From the NCBI GenBank assembly GCA_964386505.1, contig CAYLSM010000083.1:1-17502 (forward strand): a DNA stretch of 17,502 nucleotides. Reading direction: 5' to 3'. The notes under the pieces are model-generated. The model did no database searches and had not been told where the DNA came from. It worked only from the letters and a program-made list of their open reading frames with translations. This DNA is from JAJFUG01 sp964386505 (GTDB lineage: Bacteria; Gemmatimonadota; Glassbacteria; GWA2-58-10). The stretch's first letter is position 1. The number at the start of each line of letters is the position of its first letter. A program made the position numbers and the translations under genes. This document shows positions 1 through 7,229 of this stretch, piece by piece.

Positions 1-282
1 TTTCACGTAATCGATCATCGCCGGCAGCGACACCTGCTGCCCGTCACCGTAAGGCACACCGCAATAGCGCGAGCTGTGGCCGTGGAAATACTAGACCACC
101 GGGTAGCGCTTGCCGCTGGTCTCATAGTCGACGGGCAGGATGATCCGGTAGTGGCGCTGCTGCTGGAAAGTGTTGCTCCAGTGGGTCAGGTCCTGGAAAT
201 CAGCCGAGGAGGAGGCCGGTGCGGGACGGGCCGTGACAGTCACTGCTATCAACAGTGCCAGGACTGTGAGGCGATATTTCAT
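1..282 (-). pseudogene. Secreted esterase-like alpha/beta hydrolase, N-terminal part, interrupted by in-frame TAG
   Basis: The reading frame starts at the ATG at 282-280, preceded by a purine-rich AGAAGGGGGAA ribosome binding site. An upstream in-frame ATG at 321 would put a charged peptide before the signal sequence and is less likely. Residues 1-24 form a Sec signal peptide (MKYRLTVLALLIAV, then an Ala-rich cleavage region). The mature part reads through YRIILPVDYETSGKRYPVV, then a TAG at 93-91, then YFHGHSSRYCGVPYGDGQ and on to the window edge with no further stop. The pattern 'RYPVV-Y-YFHGH' is typical of the putative-esterase (PF00756-like) alpha/beta hydrolases, where the strand leads into the HG oxyanion motif, so the stop sits where an aromatic residue, probably Tyr, is expected. 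No frameshift is seen. It may be a nonsense mutation (TAC to TAG), a sequencing error or a recoded codon. The catalytic Ser, Asp and His lie beyond the window. It is the last gene of the minus-strand run, 76 bp after the preceding transferase. Confidence 0.6.
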
Positions 283-358
283 CCGATTCCCCCTTCTATC
301 AAAACTGAGGTTTGTTTTCATAGTTATCGGAGCTGTCAGGATTTTCCCGTCCAGGCAC

Positions 359-2149
359 TCAGCGCTCGAGCAGAAACACTTTCAGGCTGTCCGGGTCATC
401 CGGGCTGGCGACTGTCTCTACAAGCCGCAGGCCTACAGACAGAGAGTCGCCATCCCAAATAAATTTTAGATTCTTATAGATAGAGTAGTTATCGTTCTCC
501 TCGGGAGGGCGCATAATCTCCAGCCCCTCGTCGCCGTCCCCGAGGTTAAGAGACAATGATTTTCTGAAATAATTTGTCACTCCCGGCCTGACAACAGGGT
601 AGAACTGACTCCTGGACAGGACCAGCAAGGCCGGTTTTTTTGCGGACAAGCTGTCCATGACATCCTCTGAGGACAGCGGCAGCGTTACCCAAAGTCCGTC
701 CACCAGACCGACTCGAAACGGAAACAATGACTTGTTAACTCCTTCCAGTCTGTGCCACCAGTCACCCTCACCCATCACGGTGATATTCTTTCCCGAATAA
801 CCTTGCCTGAGCTGCTCCACCAGCATGGATTTGTTCCTGTTCCGGGACATTTCGCCCTGATTGGCAAACACAGTGCCTGCACCCTCTCTGTAAAGCGCCC
901 CCGCCTGGAGGAAATAGAAACCGGTTACAACATAGAGGAGAATGGAAACGGTCAGGATTGTACGGATATGTTTCCCGAGCCAGACCGCCGGGTGCAGTGT
1001 CATCCTCTTTTCCAGGACAACCAGGCCCCGCGCCCCTAAAAACACGGCAATCGGAGTGAGAATGAACATGTAGCGGGAAAAAGACAACTGGAACAACACG
1101 GGATAGAACAGAATCATCAGACTGGAAGACAGAATAAAAACTTCCAGGTAGCGCAGGTGTGACGGCCTGGGCTCATCGTAAGCACAGGACAGACCGAGAA
1201 ACAGGAAGAATGCCGGCGGGATAATCCGTGTCGGAAGTATTAGCACGGTTTTCAGCACATCATACAGCACGAGCACACTCGCCAGAGAAACAATCCGCCA
1301 GTTCTCCATGATGTAGCCGAGCTTATTGCCTGAGGCGGTCAGTCCGCCTGGCAGCCCGACACCGAACATGCTGGTGACCCGGCGACCCAGATTGCCCAGG
1401 ATATGGCCAGGAAAAGAGCCTATTCCCGGTCCCGGGCTTATCGGGACTAGACCGGACCGGGTTAGAAAAGCAAAGAACAGATTGGAACCCAGGAAACAGA
1501 TTGTCGATACTGTTACAACGCCGATAATGCTCCTGATAACTCCCGTTCCAACCGGTGAAGCCTTCCAGCACCGCGCTGACACCAGTGCCAGGGAGAGGGC
1601 GAAAATAACGATACCCTCAGGACGCACCTTGCACAGCGCAGCAAAAAGCAGCATGACCGCGATCAGTTGCCCCTTTTTCCCCTCGGCCAGATAGTTCCCC
1701 AAGAGAATGAGTCCAACCAGATAGAAAAACACGTACATTTGTTCAGCGGTCATTACGCTGGAGTGAAAAGCGATTGACGGCATCACCGCATAGAGCAATC
1801 CGGCCCAGTAAGCCCCTGCCGGGCCGTAGAGGCGTCTGCCCACGACATAGACCGCCAGCAGGCCGGCGATGGAGATCAGAAAAGGCAACACGGCTGCGCT
1901 GAGGCCGGCATTGTGGGTCAAAGAATAGACTGACCAGACCGACGGTGCGTTAAGCAGGATGAAAAGCAGTTTCGGGGCGGCCTGGACACTTTCCACCCCT
2001 TGCCAACCAGGTCCGTGTGAAATCAGGTCAAGCGCTTGGTCGAAATAGTTAGACTCATCCCCGGATGGCGCCCCACGGAACAGGAACGTGGGTAATCGCA
2101 AGAGCACTGTCAGAAAGAGTAAAAACCAGAACCTCTTATCACGCAGCAT
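359..2149 (-). CDS. GT-C fold (GT39/ArnT-like) membrane glycosyltransferase
   Basis: This 596-residue polytopic membrane protein probably transfers a sugar from a polyprenyl-phosphate donor to an acceptor on the outer side of the inner membrane. The first helix (about residues 7-24) is followed by GDES, with the acidic pair D31-E32 in the first periplasmic loop, which is the expected catalytic site of GT-C enzymes of the PMT/ArnT type. About ten further hydrophobic helices follow to about residue 410, then a soluble C-terminal domain of about 180 residues ending in FLLER. The ATG start at 2149 has GGAGG four bases upstream. It follows the MttB-like gene by 47 bp and precedes the esterase-like gene, so it is probably cotranscribed with both. 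The acceptor (lipid, glycan or protein) cannot be told. The family is diverse and the assignment rests on topology and the DE motif, not on a specific signature. Confidence 0.82.
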   Translation of the reverse strand: MLRDKRFWFLLFLTVLLRLPTFLFRGAPSGDESNYFDQALDLISHGPGWQGVESVQAAPKLLFILLNAPSVWSVYSLTHNAGLSAAVLPFLISIAGLLAVYVVGRRLYGPAGAYWAGLLYAVMPSIAFHSSVMTAEQMYVFFYLVGLILLGNYLAEGKKGQLIAVMLLFAALCKVRPEGIVIFALSLALVSARCWKASPVGTGVIRSIIGVVTVSTICFLGSNLFFAFLTRSGLVPISPGPGIGSFPGHILGNLGRRVTSMFGVGLPGGLTASGNKLGYIMENWRIVSLASVLVLYDVLKTVLILPTRIIPPAFFLFLGLSCAYDEPRPSHLRYLEVFILSSSLMILFYPVLFQLSFSRYMFILTPIAVFLGARGLVVLEKRMTLHPAVWLGKHIRTILTVSILLYVVTGFYFLQAGALYREGAGTVFANQGEMSRNRNKSMLVEQLRQGYSGKNITVMGEGDWWHRLEGVNKSLFPFRVGLVDGLWVTLPLSSEDVMDSLSAKKPALLVLSRSQFYPVVRPGVTNYFRKSLSLNLGDGDEGLEIMRPPEENDNYSIYKNLKFIWDGDSLSVGLRLVETVASPDDPDSLKVFLLER

Positions 2150-2196
2150 GCAGCCTCCGTCCGCCAGGGGTACAGCTATGGACAGCGTGTCGATTT

Positions 2197-3606
2197 TCAG
2201 CTTGCTGCCAGAAGGCTCCGCTCGATCCGGTCCAGCTCGCGACTCTGGTCCGGCGAAAGGGCCGGAACCTCTGTCCGGGCGATTATAGTCTCAGCCTCCC
2301 GGGCGGCCTTGTCCTGAAGGGCCAGACCGCCCTTGGCCTCCCAAGTCTCACGACGGTCGCGGCAGAACAGGACCGTCTCGTAGAATTCCGCCTGGAAATG
2401 CTCAAACGTGTGCTCGCTGGCCAGGTAGCTGCCGCAGGGGCCAATCTGGTCGATCAGGTCCAGGGCCAAACTTTCCGGGACCACCTCGATCCCGCGCACG
2501 AAACGGCGGGCCTGTCCGATTATCTCGTTGTCGATCACGGTCTGTGCGTAACTGATACATAGCTCGCTCTCCAGGGTGCCCGCACCCCAGACCAATCCCA
2601 CTCCAGCCAGGGAATGGGTCAGTATGGACATGCATTTTTCCACTGCGCTCTGGCTGTCGGCCAGCATGCTGTCCGAGCTGGCCCAGGAGGCCGACGGCAG
2701 GTTGTAGAAAGCGGCGAGCTGGGCTCCGGCCGCGGCGAGCAGGCAGTTCTCCGGCCCGCCGGTTACCGCGGTGCCGGTGCGCATGTCCATGATATGTGCG
2801 AAACCCAGGTTGTGGATACAGGGCCGTCCCGGCTCCAGCACTTGATTGAGCACGATTCCGGCCAGGATCTCGGCGTTGCCCACCGTAACCGCACCGGCCA
2901 GGGTGACCGGAGCTGTGCCACCGGCCATAGGCTCGCCGTTGATCATCACCGGGATACCATGCCCGGCGCTGCGATAGAACACATCCAGCGCCAGGTTGGT
3001 CCAGCGCAGCGGGCCATGAGCGGTGAATCCCAGGCTGAACACCGGACGTTTTGCCAGGTTCTCACCACCCAGCAGGACCGCCGCCATCTCGACTATCGCC
3101 GCGGTGCCCTCCGGCGAGAACGAGAGGACTCGCACATGCTTGAGCGTGTTCTCGACCATAGTGCGGAACCCGGCCACGTCCCGGAAACGCGGCGGGGCGT
3201 CTTTCACGCTCACCCCCACCACACCGTCCAGGTTCGGCAGGCCCTCGACCAGACGGCTCAGGCGGGCCAGCTCGGCACGGTCGAACTCATGCTTGCCCCG
3301 GCTGTCGAACAGGTTCATCGCCGCGGCGGTCCAGAATGTCGAGACCTTGCCCGGACCGATTTCCCAGGACTTTTCTCCCCGGTCGCAGAACCGCACCTTA
3401 GAGGGGGCCAGAGCCAGGCATTCCTGGACCAGGGCGCGGGGCAGACAGACTGTCTCGCTGTCCTTTCCCGGCCGGGCACCCCGGGCAAGAAGGGCCGCGC
3501 GTATTTTCTCGTGCTCCAGCTTGACACCTGTTGTTTCGAGCACTGTCAGGGTGGCCTCGTGGACCTGTCTCAGACCGTCTTGGCTGAAAACCGTGCTTCG
3601 GATCAC
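2197..3606 (-). CDS. Trimethylamine methyltransferase (MttB) family protein, non-pyrrolysine type
   Basis: This 469-residue protein has the MttB superfamily pattern throughout: an N-terminal helical part (HEATLTVLETTGVKLEHEKI), then a TIM-barrel region with MINGEPMAGGTAPVTLAGAV at about residues 220-240, GPENCLLAAAGAQLAAFYNLP, and a C-terminal segment (IDQIGPCGSYLASEHTFEHF) seen across the family. Known members take a methyl group from trimethylamine or other quaternary amines and pass it to a corrinoid protein. The archetype uses pyrrolysine (UAG); here the frame has no internal TAG, so it resembles the non-Pyl branch, which includes glycine betaine methyltransferases. No corrinoid protein or activase gene is adjacent, so the substrate is unknown. 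The start is GTG at 3606, chosen for GGAGGG five bases upstream. It lies between two glycosyltransferase genes (42 and 47 bp gaps), an odd place for a methylamine enzyme. Confidence 0.85.
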   Translation of the reverse strand: MIRSTVFSQDGLRQVHEATLTVLETTGVKLEHEKIRAALLARGARPGKDSETVCLPRALVQECLALAPSKVRFCDRGEKSWEIGPGKVSTFWTAAAMNLFDSRGKHEFDRAELARLSRLVEGLPNLDGVVGVSVKDAPPRFRDVAGFRTMVENTLKHVRVLSFSPEGTAAIVEMAAVLLGGENLAKRPVFSLGFTAHGPLRWTNLALDVFYRSAGHGIPVMINGEPMAGGTAPVTLAGAVTVGNAEILAGIVLNQVLEPGRPCIHNLGFAHIMDMRTGTAVTGGPENCLLAAAGAQLAAFYNLPSASWASSDSMLADSQSAVEKCMSILTHSLAGVGLVWGAGTLESELCISYAQTVIDNEIIGQARRFVRGIEVVPESLALDLIDQIGPCGSYLASEHTFEHFQAEFYETVLFCRDRRETWEAKGGLALQDKAAREAETIIARTEVPALSPDQSRELDRIERSLLAAS

Positions 3607-3648
3607 GCAAACCCTCCAAAGTATTGTATGCTCTTTGGGTAAAAGCTG

Positions 3649-4974
3649 TCACCAGAGGCCGACAGCGCTTATTATTCCAGCCAGGAACTCCTTTATCGCA
3701 CCACCCCAGACCATTGCGGCGACACCGCTCAACAACATCAGCACAGGCAGCCCCAGCCAGAGCAACTGTCGATTGAGTGTCTGTTCCAGCCGGAGCCAGC
3801 CTTCCGCGGCCAGAGGCATCATAAGCGGCTCCACCGGCAGGCGCAGGCGAGGCGAGCCGTAGGTTGCCAGGCAGATCAGGAAAAAATAAAACGCCACCCC
3901 GAGCGGAACCAGATATTCTTTCCAGCCCCGGGGACTGAACAGCCAGGGCAGTGTCAGCAGGATCAGCCAAACATACCAGGGATTGACAATCCCGTCGTTG
4001 TGGCCCAGAATTTCCCAGTCCACCGGCACCCAGAAAAACAAAGCCTTGCGCACAAACATGTAAGCCGCTCCGGCCGGGTCCTGGCGCAGCTTTTGAATGG
4101 CCATCCGACGCATCGCCTGGTCGAACTGCAGTTCAGGCAGATCATAAATGTATCTGTCCTCCGGCGGCAAATCCTGCGGACGCAGGTTCATCCCGAACCC
4201 GTGCCCACCGGGAGGATAATTGCCTATGTAAAGCACCATCCCGCTGTTGGTGCCGCCAGGCAGGAACGCGTGGAACACATTCCAATTGCGTACAGTCCAG
4301 GGAACGAGCGCGGCGAGGAACACGGCACAGAAAAGAAATCCGGACAACAAACGCCGGTGGTCTCTATCCCCCCAGGCCAGGGCAAGCAGCCAAAGCCCGA
4401 TAAGTGGAGCCAGATAGAGAGTCACCGCGCGTGCCAGGCACGAAAGTCCCAGCAGCAGACCGGCCAGAACTGCCCAGGACATCCTTTTCGTGTGCAGGTG
4501 CAGTACAAGGCTATAGCAGGCGGCGACCAGAAAGAAGATAAATAGAGTCTCGGTGAGGAGCCGGTTCGCAACCAGAGCCAGGGGCCAGTATAGCGCCAGA
4601 ATCACTCCCGCGGCCAATCCGGTGCGCTCCCCGGCCAGACGGCGGGTCATTCCGGCCAGCAACACCGCGGTCAGGGCGCTGAGGATCACCTGCAGCAGGA
4701 AAACCACAACAAAGCTCTCGCCGCAGAGCGTGTACACTCCAGACAGAAAGAGCGGGTAGAGCGGCTGGACCACCGCCGTGGGATGACCCTCGTTGACCAG
4801 ACCCGCCCCGGCGCGCAGACTCACTGCCATTTGATGGTAGAGCAGGGAATCCTTGTTCAGCGGCGTGTCCAGTTCCGGCAGACGCAGCCCCAGGGCGATC
4901 AGCCGTACGAGCAGCGCCAGCAGGAACACGCTCAGCAGCGGATGTGAAAGAAGTGTTTTTTTCAGGCTCGACAC
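3649..4974 (-). CDS. GT39-like membrane glycosyltransferase (GT-C fold)
   Basis: This 441-residue polytopic protein starts with a helix (about residues 12-31) followed by a periplasmic loop with an acidic site (D36, D42 in PLNKDSLLYHQMA). It has repeated Leu/Ala-rich helices and the PWTVRNW motif common in dolichyl-phosphate-mannose-type transferases. A C-terminal YGSPRLRLPVEPLMMPLAA segment matches the usual 'R-P-P' loop and final helices. It probably uses a lipid-linked sugar at the periplasmic face of the inner membrane. The GTG start at 4974 is 27 bp after the stop of the transglutaminase-like gene. Its Shine-Dalgarno is weak (AGGGA about 11 bases away), so translation may be coupled to the upstream gene. 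It differs clearly in sequence from the other transferase in the run, so it is not a recent duplicate. The acceptor is unknown. Confidence 0.82.
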   Translation of the reverse strand: MSSLKKTLLSHPLLSVFLLALLVRLIALGLRLPELDTPLNKDSLLYHQMAVSLRAGAGLVNEGHPTAVVQPLYPLFLSGVYTLCGESFVVVFLLQVILSALTAVLLAGMTRRLAGERTGLAAGVILALYWPLALVANRLLTETLFIFFLVAACYSLVLHLHTKRMSWAVLAGLLLGLSCLARAVTLYLAPLIGLWLLALAWGDRDHRRLLSGFLFCAVFLAALVPWTVRNWNVFHAFLPGGTNSGMVLYIGNYPPGGHGFGMNLRPQDLPPEDRYIYDLPELQFDQAMRRMAIQKLRQDPAGAAYMFVRKALFFWVPVDWEILGHNDGIVNPWYVWLILLTLPWLFSPRGWKEYLVPLGVAFYFFLICLATYGSPRLRLPVEPLMMPLAAEGWLRLEQTLNRQLLWLGLPVLMLLSGVAAMVWGGAIKEFLAGIISAVGLW

Positions 4975-5001
4975 GGTCAGATCGATCCCTGTCTCAATTT
5001 G

Positions 5002-6396
5002 TTATCTGGCTGGCACACAGCCTGCCGTAAGGCTGTCAGAAACCTCATTTTCCTCAACCTGGACCCGGTCGGAAAAAACGACCCGCACCTGGGAGAGCTT
5101 CCCCTCCACCCCGCGGCTGTTCACCGCCTGCACACGGATCAGGTTCTCCCTCTCGTGCAGTCTCCAGACAAATGAGCCGGCCTCACTACGCACCGGCGGC
5201 AGACTGTCCACAGTCACCTCGAAATGCGAGAAGCCGGGTGTTAGCGTTTCCAGGGTGACCAGAAACCGTCCCTCATCCAGCGGATACAGGCTCAGACCGA
5301 CCTGATTCAGCGGCCAGTAGAGGTCTGCCGCTTTATTGGTCGAATATTTGAACGCCGGGTTGTCACGGCTCAAGCTGTCCCGCCATTCCACGGCGTTCAT
5401 CACGGAATTGGACAGCGGGTGCCAATGCGGGAAACGGTTGGTGAACCAGTCGTTGCGCATGCGAACGGCGAAATCTCGGTAGAGCGAGAAATAAAACTGG
5501 CGCTCCCGGTCCTCCATCTGACCGCTGTCCACCCGTTCGATCAAAACCCGCTGACTGGCCTCCGGGTCGTTCAATAAAGCGTGTATCTCCAGCACATTAA
5601 GTATTTGCCCATCCAGGCTCACCCGCAGGCCGTAAAACGGGTCGAGCATTACCCACTTGCCCTGGCTGTCGCACCAGGCCTCCACCGTGACATGCCCGCC
5701 GGTGTCCGAGTTCAGCATCACATAGCGTCCGGTGTAGCCCAGGGCGGCCAGAACCTGCACCAGTGTGGTGCTGTACTCGCTGCACCAGAACTGTTCGCCG
5801 TTCACAACGCGATGGATTATTTCCAGGGAGTTGAAATTGAAATCTACTTCCGGAATTGTTTCCGTGACAATGTGGGGTCTGTGGAATATCCGGTATGTCC
5901 ACCGGGTGGCCCGCCAGAGCAGAGTGCAGTCCGATCCCTCATCTCCTCGGGCCAGACTGTCCAGCCCGCAAAAAGTGCGCAGCGAATCCAGGAGCGGCTC
6001 GCCGGGAGGCTGGTAGCTGAAACCAAAATGACTTTGCGTCAGGGAACCGCTTTCGAAACCGACCTCCAGCACGGAATCCCCGGGCAGGCTGCGATTAAGG
6101 CAAGCGCGGAGCGAGTCGGCGGAACGGATTGGGACTGCGCCGGGAAGGCCGGCCGAGCAGAGGCAGGGTCCGGTGGGTGCGACAACCTGACGGCCGGCGT
6201 AGGGGTCCCAGAGTTTCAGGGGCAGGGCCGCGCTCTCGGCCGCCACGCGTTTGGAGAGCCAGACTACCTGACGCTGCCAGCTCCAGGGACGGAACGTGTC
6301 GCCGCGCCTGAACAGGAGAGCCACTGTCAAAAACAGCGAGAACAATACTGCGGCCAGCACCGAAAGCAGGACTGAGAAGCGGAGTAGCCGGTTCAT
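5002..6396 (-). CDS. Membrane-anchored transglutaminase-like protein
   Basis: This 464-residue protein has one N-terminal membrane helix (about residues 5-29, LLRFSVLLSVLAAVLFSLFL), placing the rest in the periplasm. The middle carries a transglutaminase-like cysteine protease core. Cys205 lies in EQFWCSEYSTTLVQVLAALGY, His235 in GGHVTVEAW and Asp252 in WVMLDPFYG, giving the expected order and spacing of a Cys-His-Asp triad. The C-terminal 130 residues look like a beta-rich domain (LVTLETLTPGFSHFEVTVD). Members of this superfamily hydrolyse or form amide bonds; many bacterial ones are peptidases or have no proven substrate. The start was set at the ATG at 6396 because the upstream in-frame extension (to 6549) lacks signal or domain character. 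It heads the run of glycosyltransferase genes, suggesting a role in envelope or exported glycan or protein maturation. That role is inferred from context only. Confidence 0.8.
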   Translation of the reverse strand: MNRLLRFSVLLSVLAAVLFSLFLTVALLFRRGDTFRPWSWQRQVVWLSKRVAAESAALPLKLWDPYAGRQVVAPTGPCLCSAGLPGAVPIRSADSLRACLNRSLPGDSVLEVGFESGSLTQSHFGFSYQPPGEPLLDSLRTFCGLDSLARGDEGSDCTLLWRATRWTYRIFHRPHIVTETIPEVDFNFNSLEIIHRVVNGEQFWCSEYSTTLVQVLAALGYTGRYVMLNSDTGGHVTVEAWCDSQGKWVMLDPFYGLRVSLDGQILNVLEIHALLNDPEASQRVLIERVDSGQMEDRERQFYFSLYRDFAVRMRNDWFTNRFPHWHPLSNSVMNAVEWRDSLSRDNPAFKYSTNKAADLYWPLNQVGLSLYPLDEGRFLVTLETLTPGFSHFEVTVDSLPPVRSEAGSFVWRLHERENLIRVQAVNSRGVEGKLSQVRVVFSDRVQVEENEVSDSLTAGCVPAR

Positions 6397-6465
6397 CGCG
6401 GACGTGGTTCTCCGTTGGTGTGGCGGTGTCGTTTCACCGGGTCCATCCAGAGGTTGCTGTGGCTG

Positions 6466-6498
6466 GTAATTTAGCCCAAGGGCACCATAAATACAACA
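6466..6498 (-). promoter_or_regulatory. Weak candidate promoter for the transglutaminase-glycosyltransferase run
   Basis: On the minus strand TTGTAT (6496-6491) is separated by 17 bases from TAAATT (6473-6468). The spacing is ideal but the hexamers match the sigma-70 consensus at only 3/6 and 4/6. The -35 part overlaps the tail of the preceding hairpin. It is the best candidate in the 153-bp gap before the gene starting at 6396, and is a weak call. Confidence 0.25.
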
Positions 6499-6530
6499 CC
6501 GGCGCACGATAATTATCCTGTGCGCCGGTG
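6491..6530 (-). terminator. Hairpin terminator after the CBS-domain gene
   Basis: A perfect 11-bp inverted repeat, CACCGGCGCAC (6497-6507) and GTGCGCCGGTG (6520-6530), encloses a 12-base loop. It starts 20 bp past the stop codon of the CBS gene, and in the minus direction is followed by a partly T-rich tail (TTGTATTTAT). This fits an intrinsic terminator that separates the CBS gene from the transglutaminase run, although the T-tract is imperfect. The loop itself contains the palindrome GATAATTATC (6508-6517). Confidence 0.65.
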
Positions 6531-6549
6531 ACTGGTCTGCCCTGGACAA

Positions 6550-6999
6550 TCAGGCGGGGTATTTGTCCGTGAGATAATCGCGCAGGTAATGGTTTTCGGC
6601 GGCCGCGGCCTGGTGCAGCGCCTTGACCACGTCCCCGATCGAGAGCATCCCCAGCAGACGCTCGCCCTGGATCACGGGAATGTGACGGATACGGTTGCCG
6701 GTCATCACCTGGAGCACATACTCCAGCCGGTCCTCGACAAGACAGACAATCAGACGGTCCCGGCCGGTCATCACCTCGTTCACCCGCATGGCAAGGAAAT
6801 CCGGACCGTGGGTGTAGCTGCGGCGCAGAAGGTCGCGTTCGGTCATGATCCCGGCAATCCGATGCTCGGCGTCCACCACCACAAGGGATCCGATATTGTG
6901 CTCCACCAGGGTGGCTATCGCCTCCCCGACCGTCTTTTCCTGATAGACAGTGTATACCTGCGTGCCCTTGGATTTCAGAAGGTCACCGACTGTTTCCAC
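6550..6999 (-). CDS. Tandem CBS-domain protein
   Basis: This 149-residue soluble protein consists of little more than two CBS domains. The first (about residues 10-60) has the pattern TVGEAIATLVEHNIGSLVVVD followed by GIMTERDLLRR. The second (about 75-135) has VLQVMTGNRIRHIPVI then GMLSIGDVVKAL. The paired (G)-I-(M/L)-(T/S)-x-(R/G)-D motifs are those that bind the ribose and phosphate of adenine nucleotides in CBS pairs, so it may sense AMP, ATP or a related nucleotide. The partner is unknown. The start is GTG at 6999 with a strong AGGAGG four bases upstream. It is monocistronic, with its own promoter in the divergent region and a terminator hairpin 20 bp after the stop. It is transcribed away from the sigma-54 activator; no functional link is evident beyond the shared intergenic region. 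Confidence 0.92.
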   Translation of the reverse strand: METVGDLLKSKGTQVYTVYQEKTVGEAIATLVEHNIGSLVVVDAEHRIAGIMTERDLLRRSYTHGPDFLAMRVNEVMTGRDRLIVCLVEDRLEYVLQVMTGNRIRHIPVIQGERLLGMLSIGDVVKALHQAAAAENHYLRDYLTDKYPA

Positions 7000-7049
7000 T
7001 GTTCCTCCTGGTTTGAGGCGGCAAAAATATAGAAATGATTTTATATACC

Positions 7050-7078
7050 ATTCTAATTGTTGAAGCGTGGATAGTCAA
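7050..7078 (-). promoter_or_regulatory. Sigma-70-type promoter of the CBS-domain gene
   Basis: On the minus strand TTGACT (7078-7073) and TAGAAT (7055-7050) are separated by exactly 17 bases, each matching the consensus at 5/6. Transcription would begin near 7043, leaving a leader of about 44 bases with a strong ribosome binding site before the GTG at 6999. Confidence 0.65.
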
Positions 7079-7105
7079 CAACGGCAGGCAGTTGAAAAAG
7101 TCGAG

Positions 7106-7134
7106 TTGACTCTAATCCGAAAAAAGCATAATTT
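7106..7134 (+). promoter_or_regulatory. Sigma-70-type promoter of the sigma-54 activator gene
   Basis: TTGACT (7106-7111) is followed after 17 bases by TAATTT (7129-7134); an alternative -10, CATAAT (7127-7132), lies at 15 bases. Transcription would begin near 7141, so the in-frame ATG at 7140 could not be used. This supports the start at 7230 (or 7206). It is back to back with the CBS-gene promoter; the two -35 boxes are about 27 bp apart. Confidence 0.5.
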
Positions 7135-7229
7135 TGATTATGAAAACCGGAGTCAAAAGCCGGCCATTTCACAGGATCGAGCCTATCCCCAGCAAAAACA
7201 ACAAGATGGCGCAACCCGAGGCCTCAACA

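Noticed and set aside
2197..3606. Pyrrolysine-containing MttB
   Set aside because: No in-frame TAG occurs within the gene, so it belongs to the non-pyrrolysine branch.
2614..3642. 342-codon plus-strand open frame opposite the MttB-family gene
   Set aside because: Low-complexity composition, no ribosome binding site and full overlap with a family-matched gene on the other strand.
6397..6549. N-terminal extension of the transglutaminase-like protein to an ATG at 6549
   Set aside because: The extra 51 residues overlap the terminator hairpin, lack domain or signal character and would bury the membrane anchor; the ATG at 6396 starts directly at the anchor.
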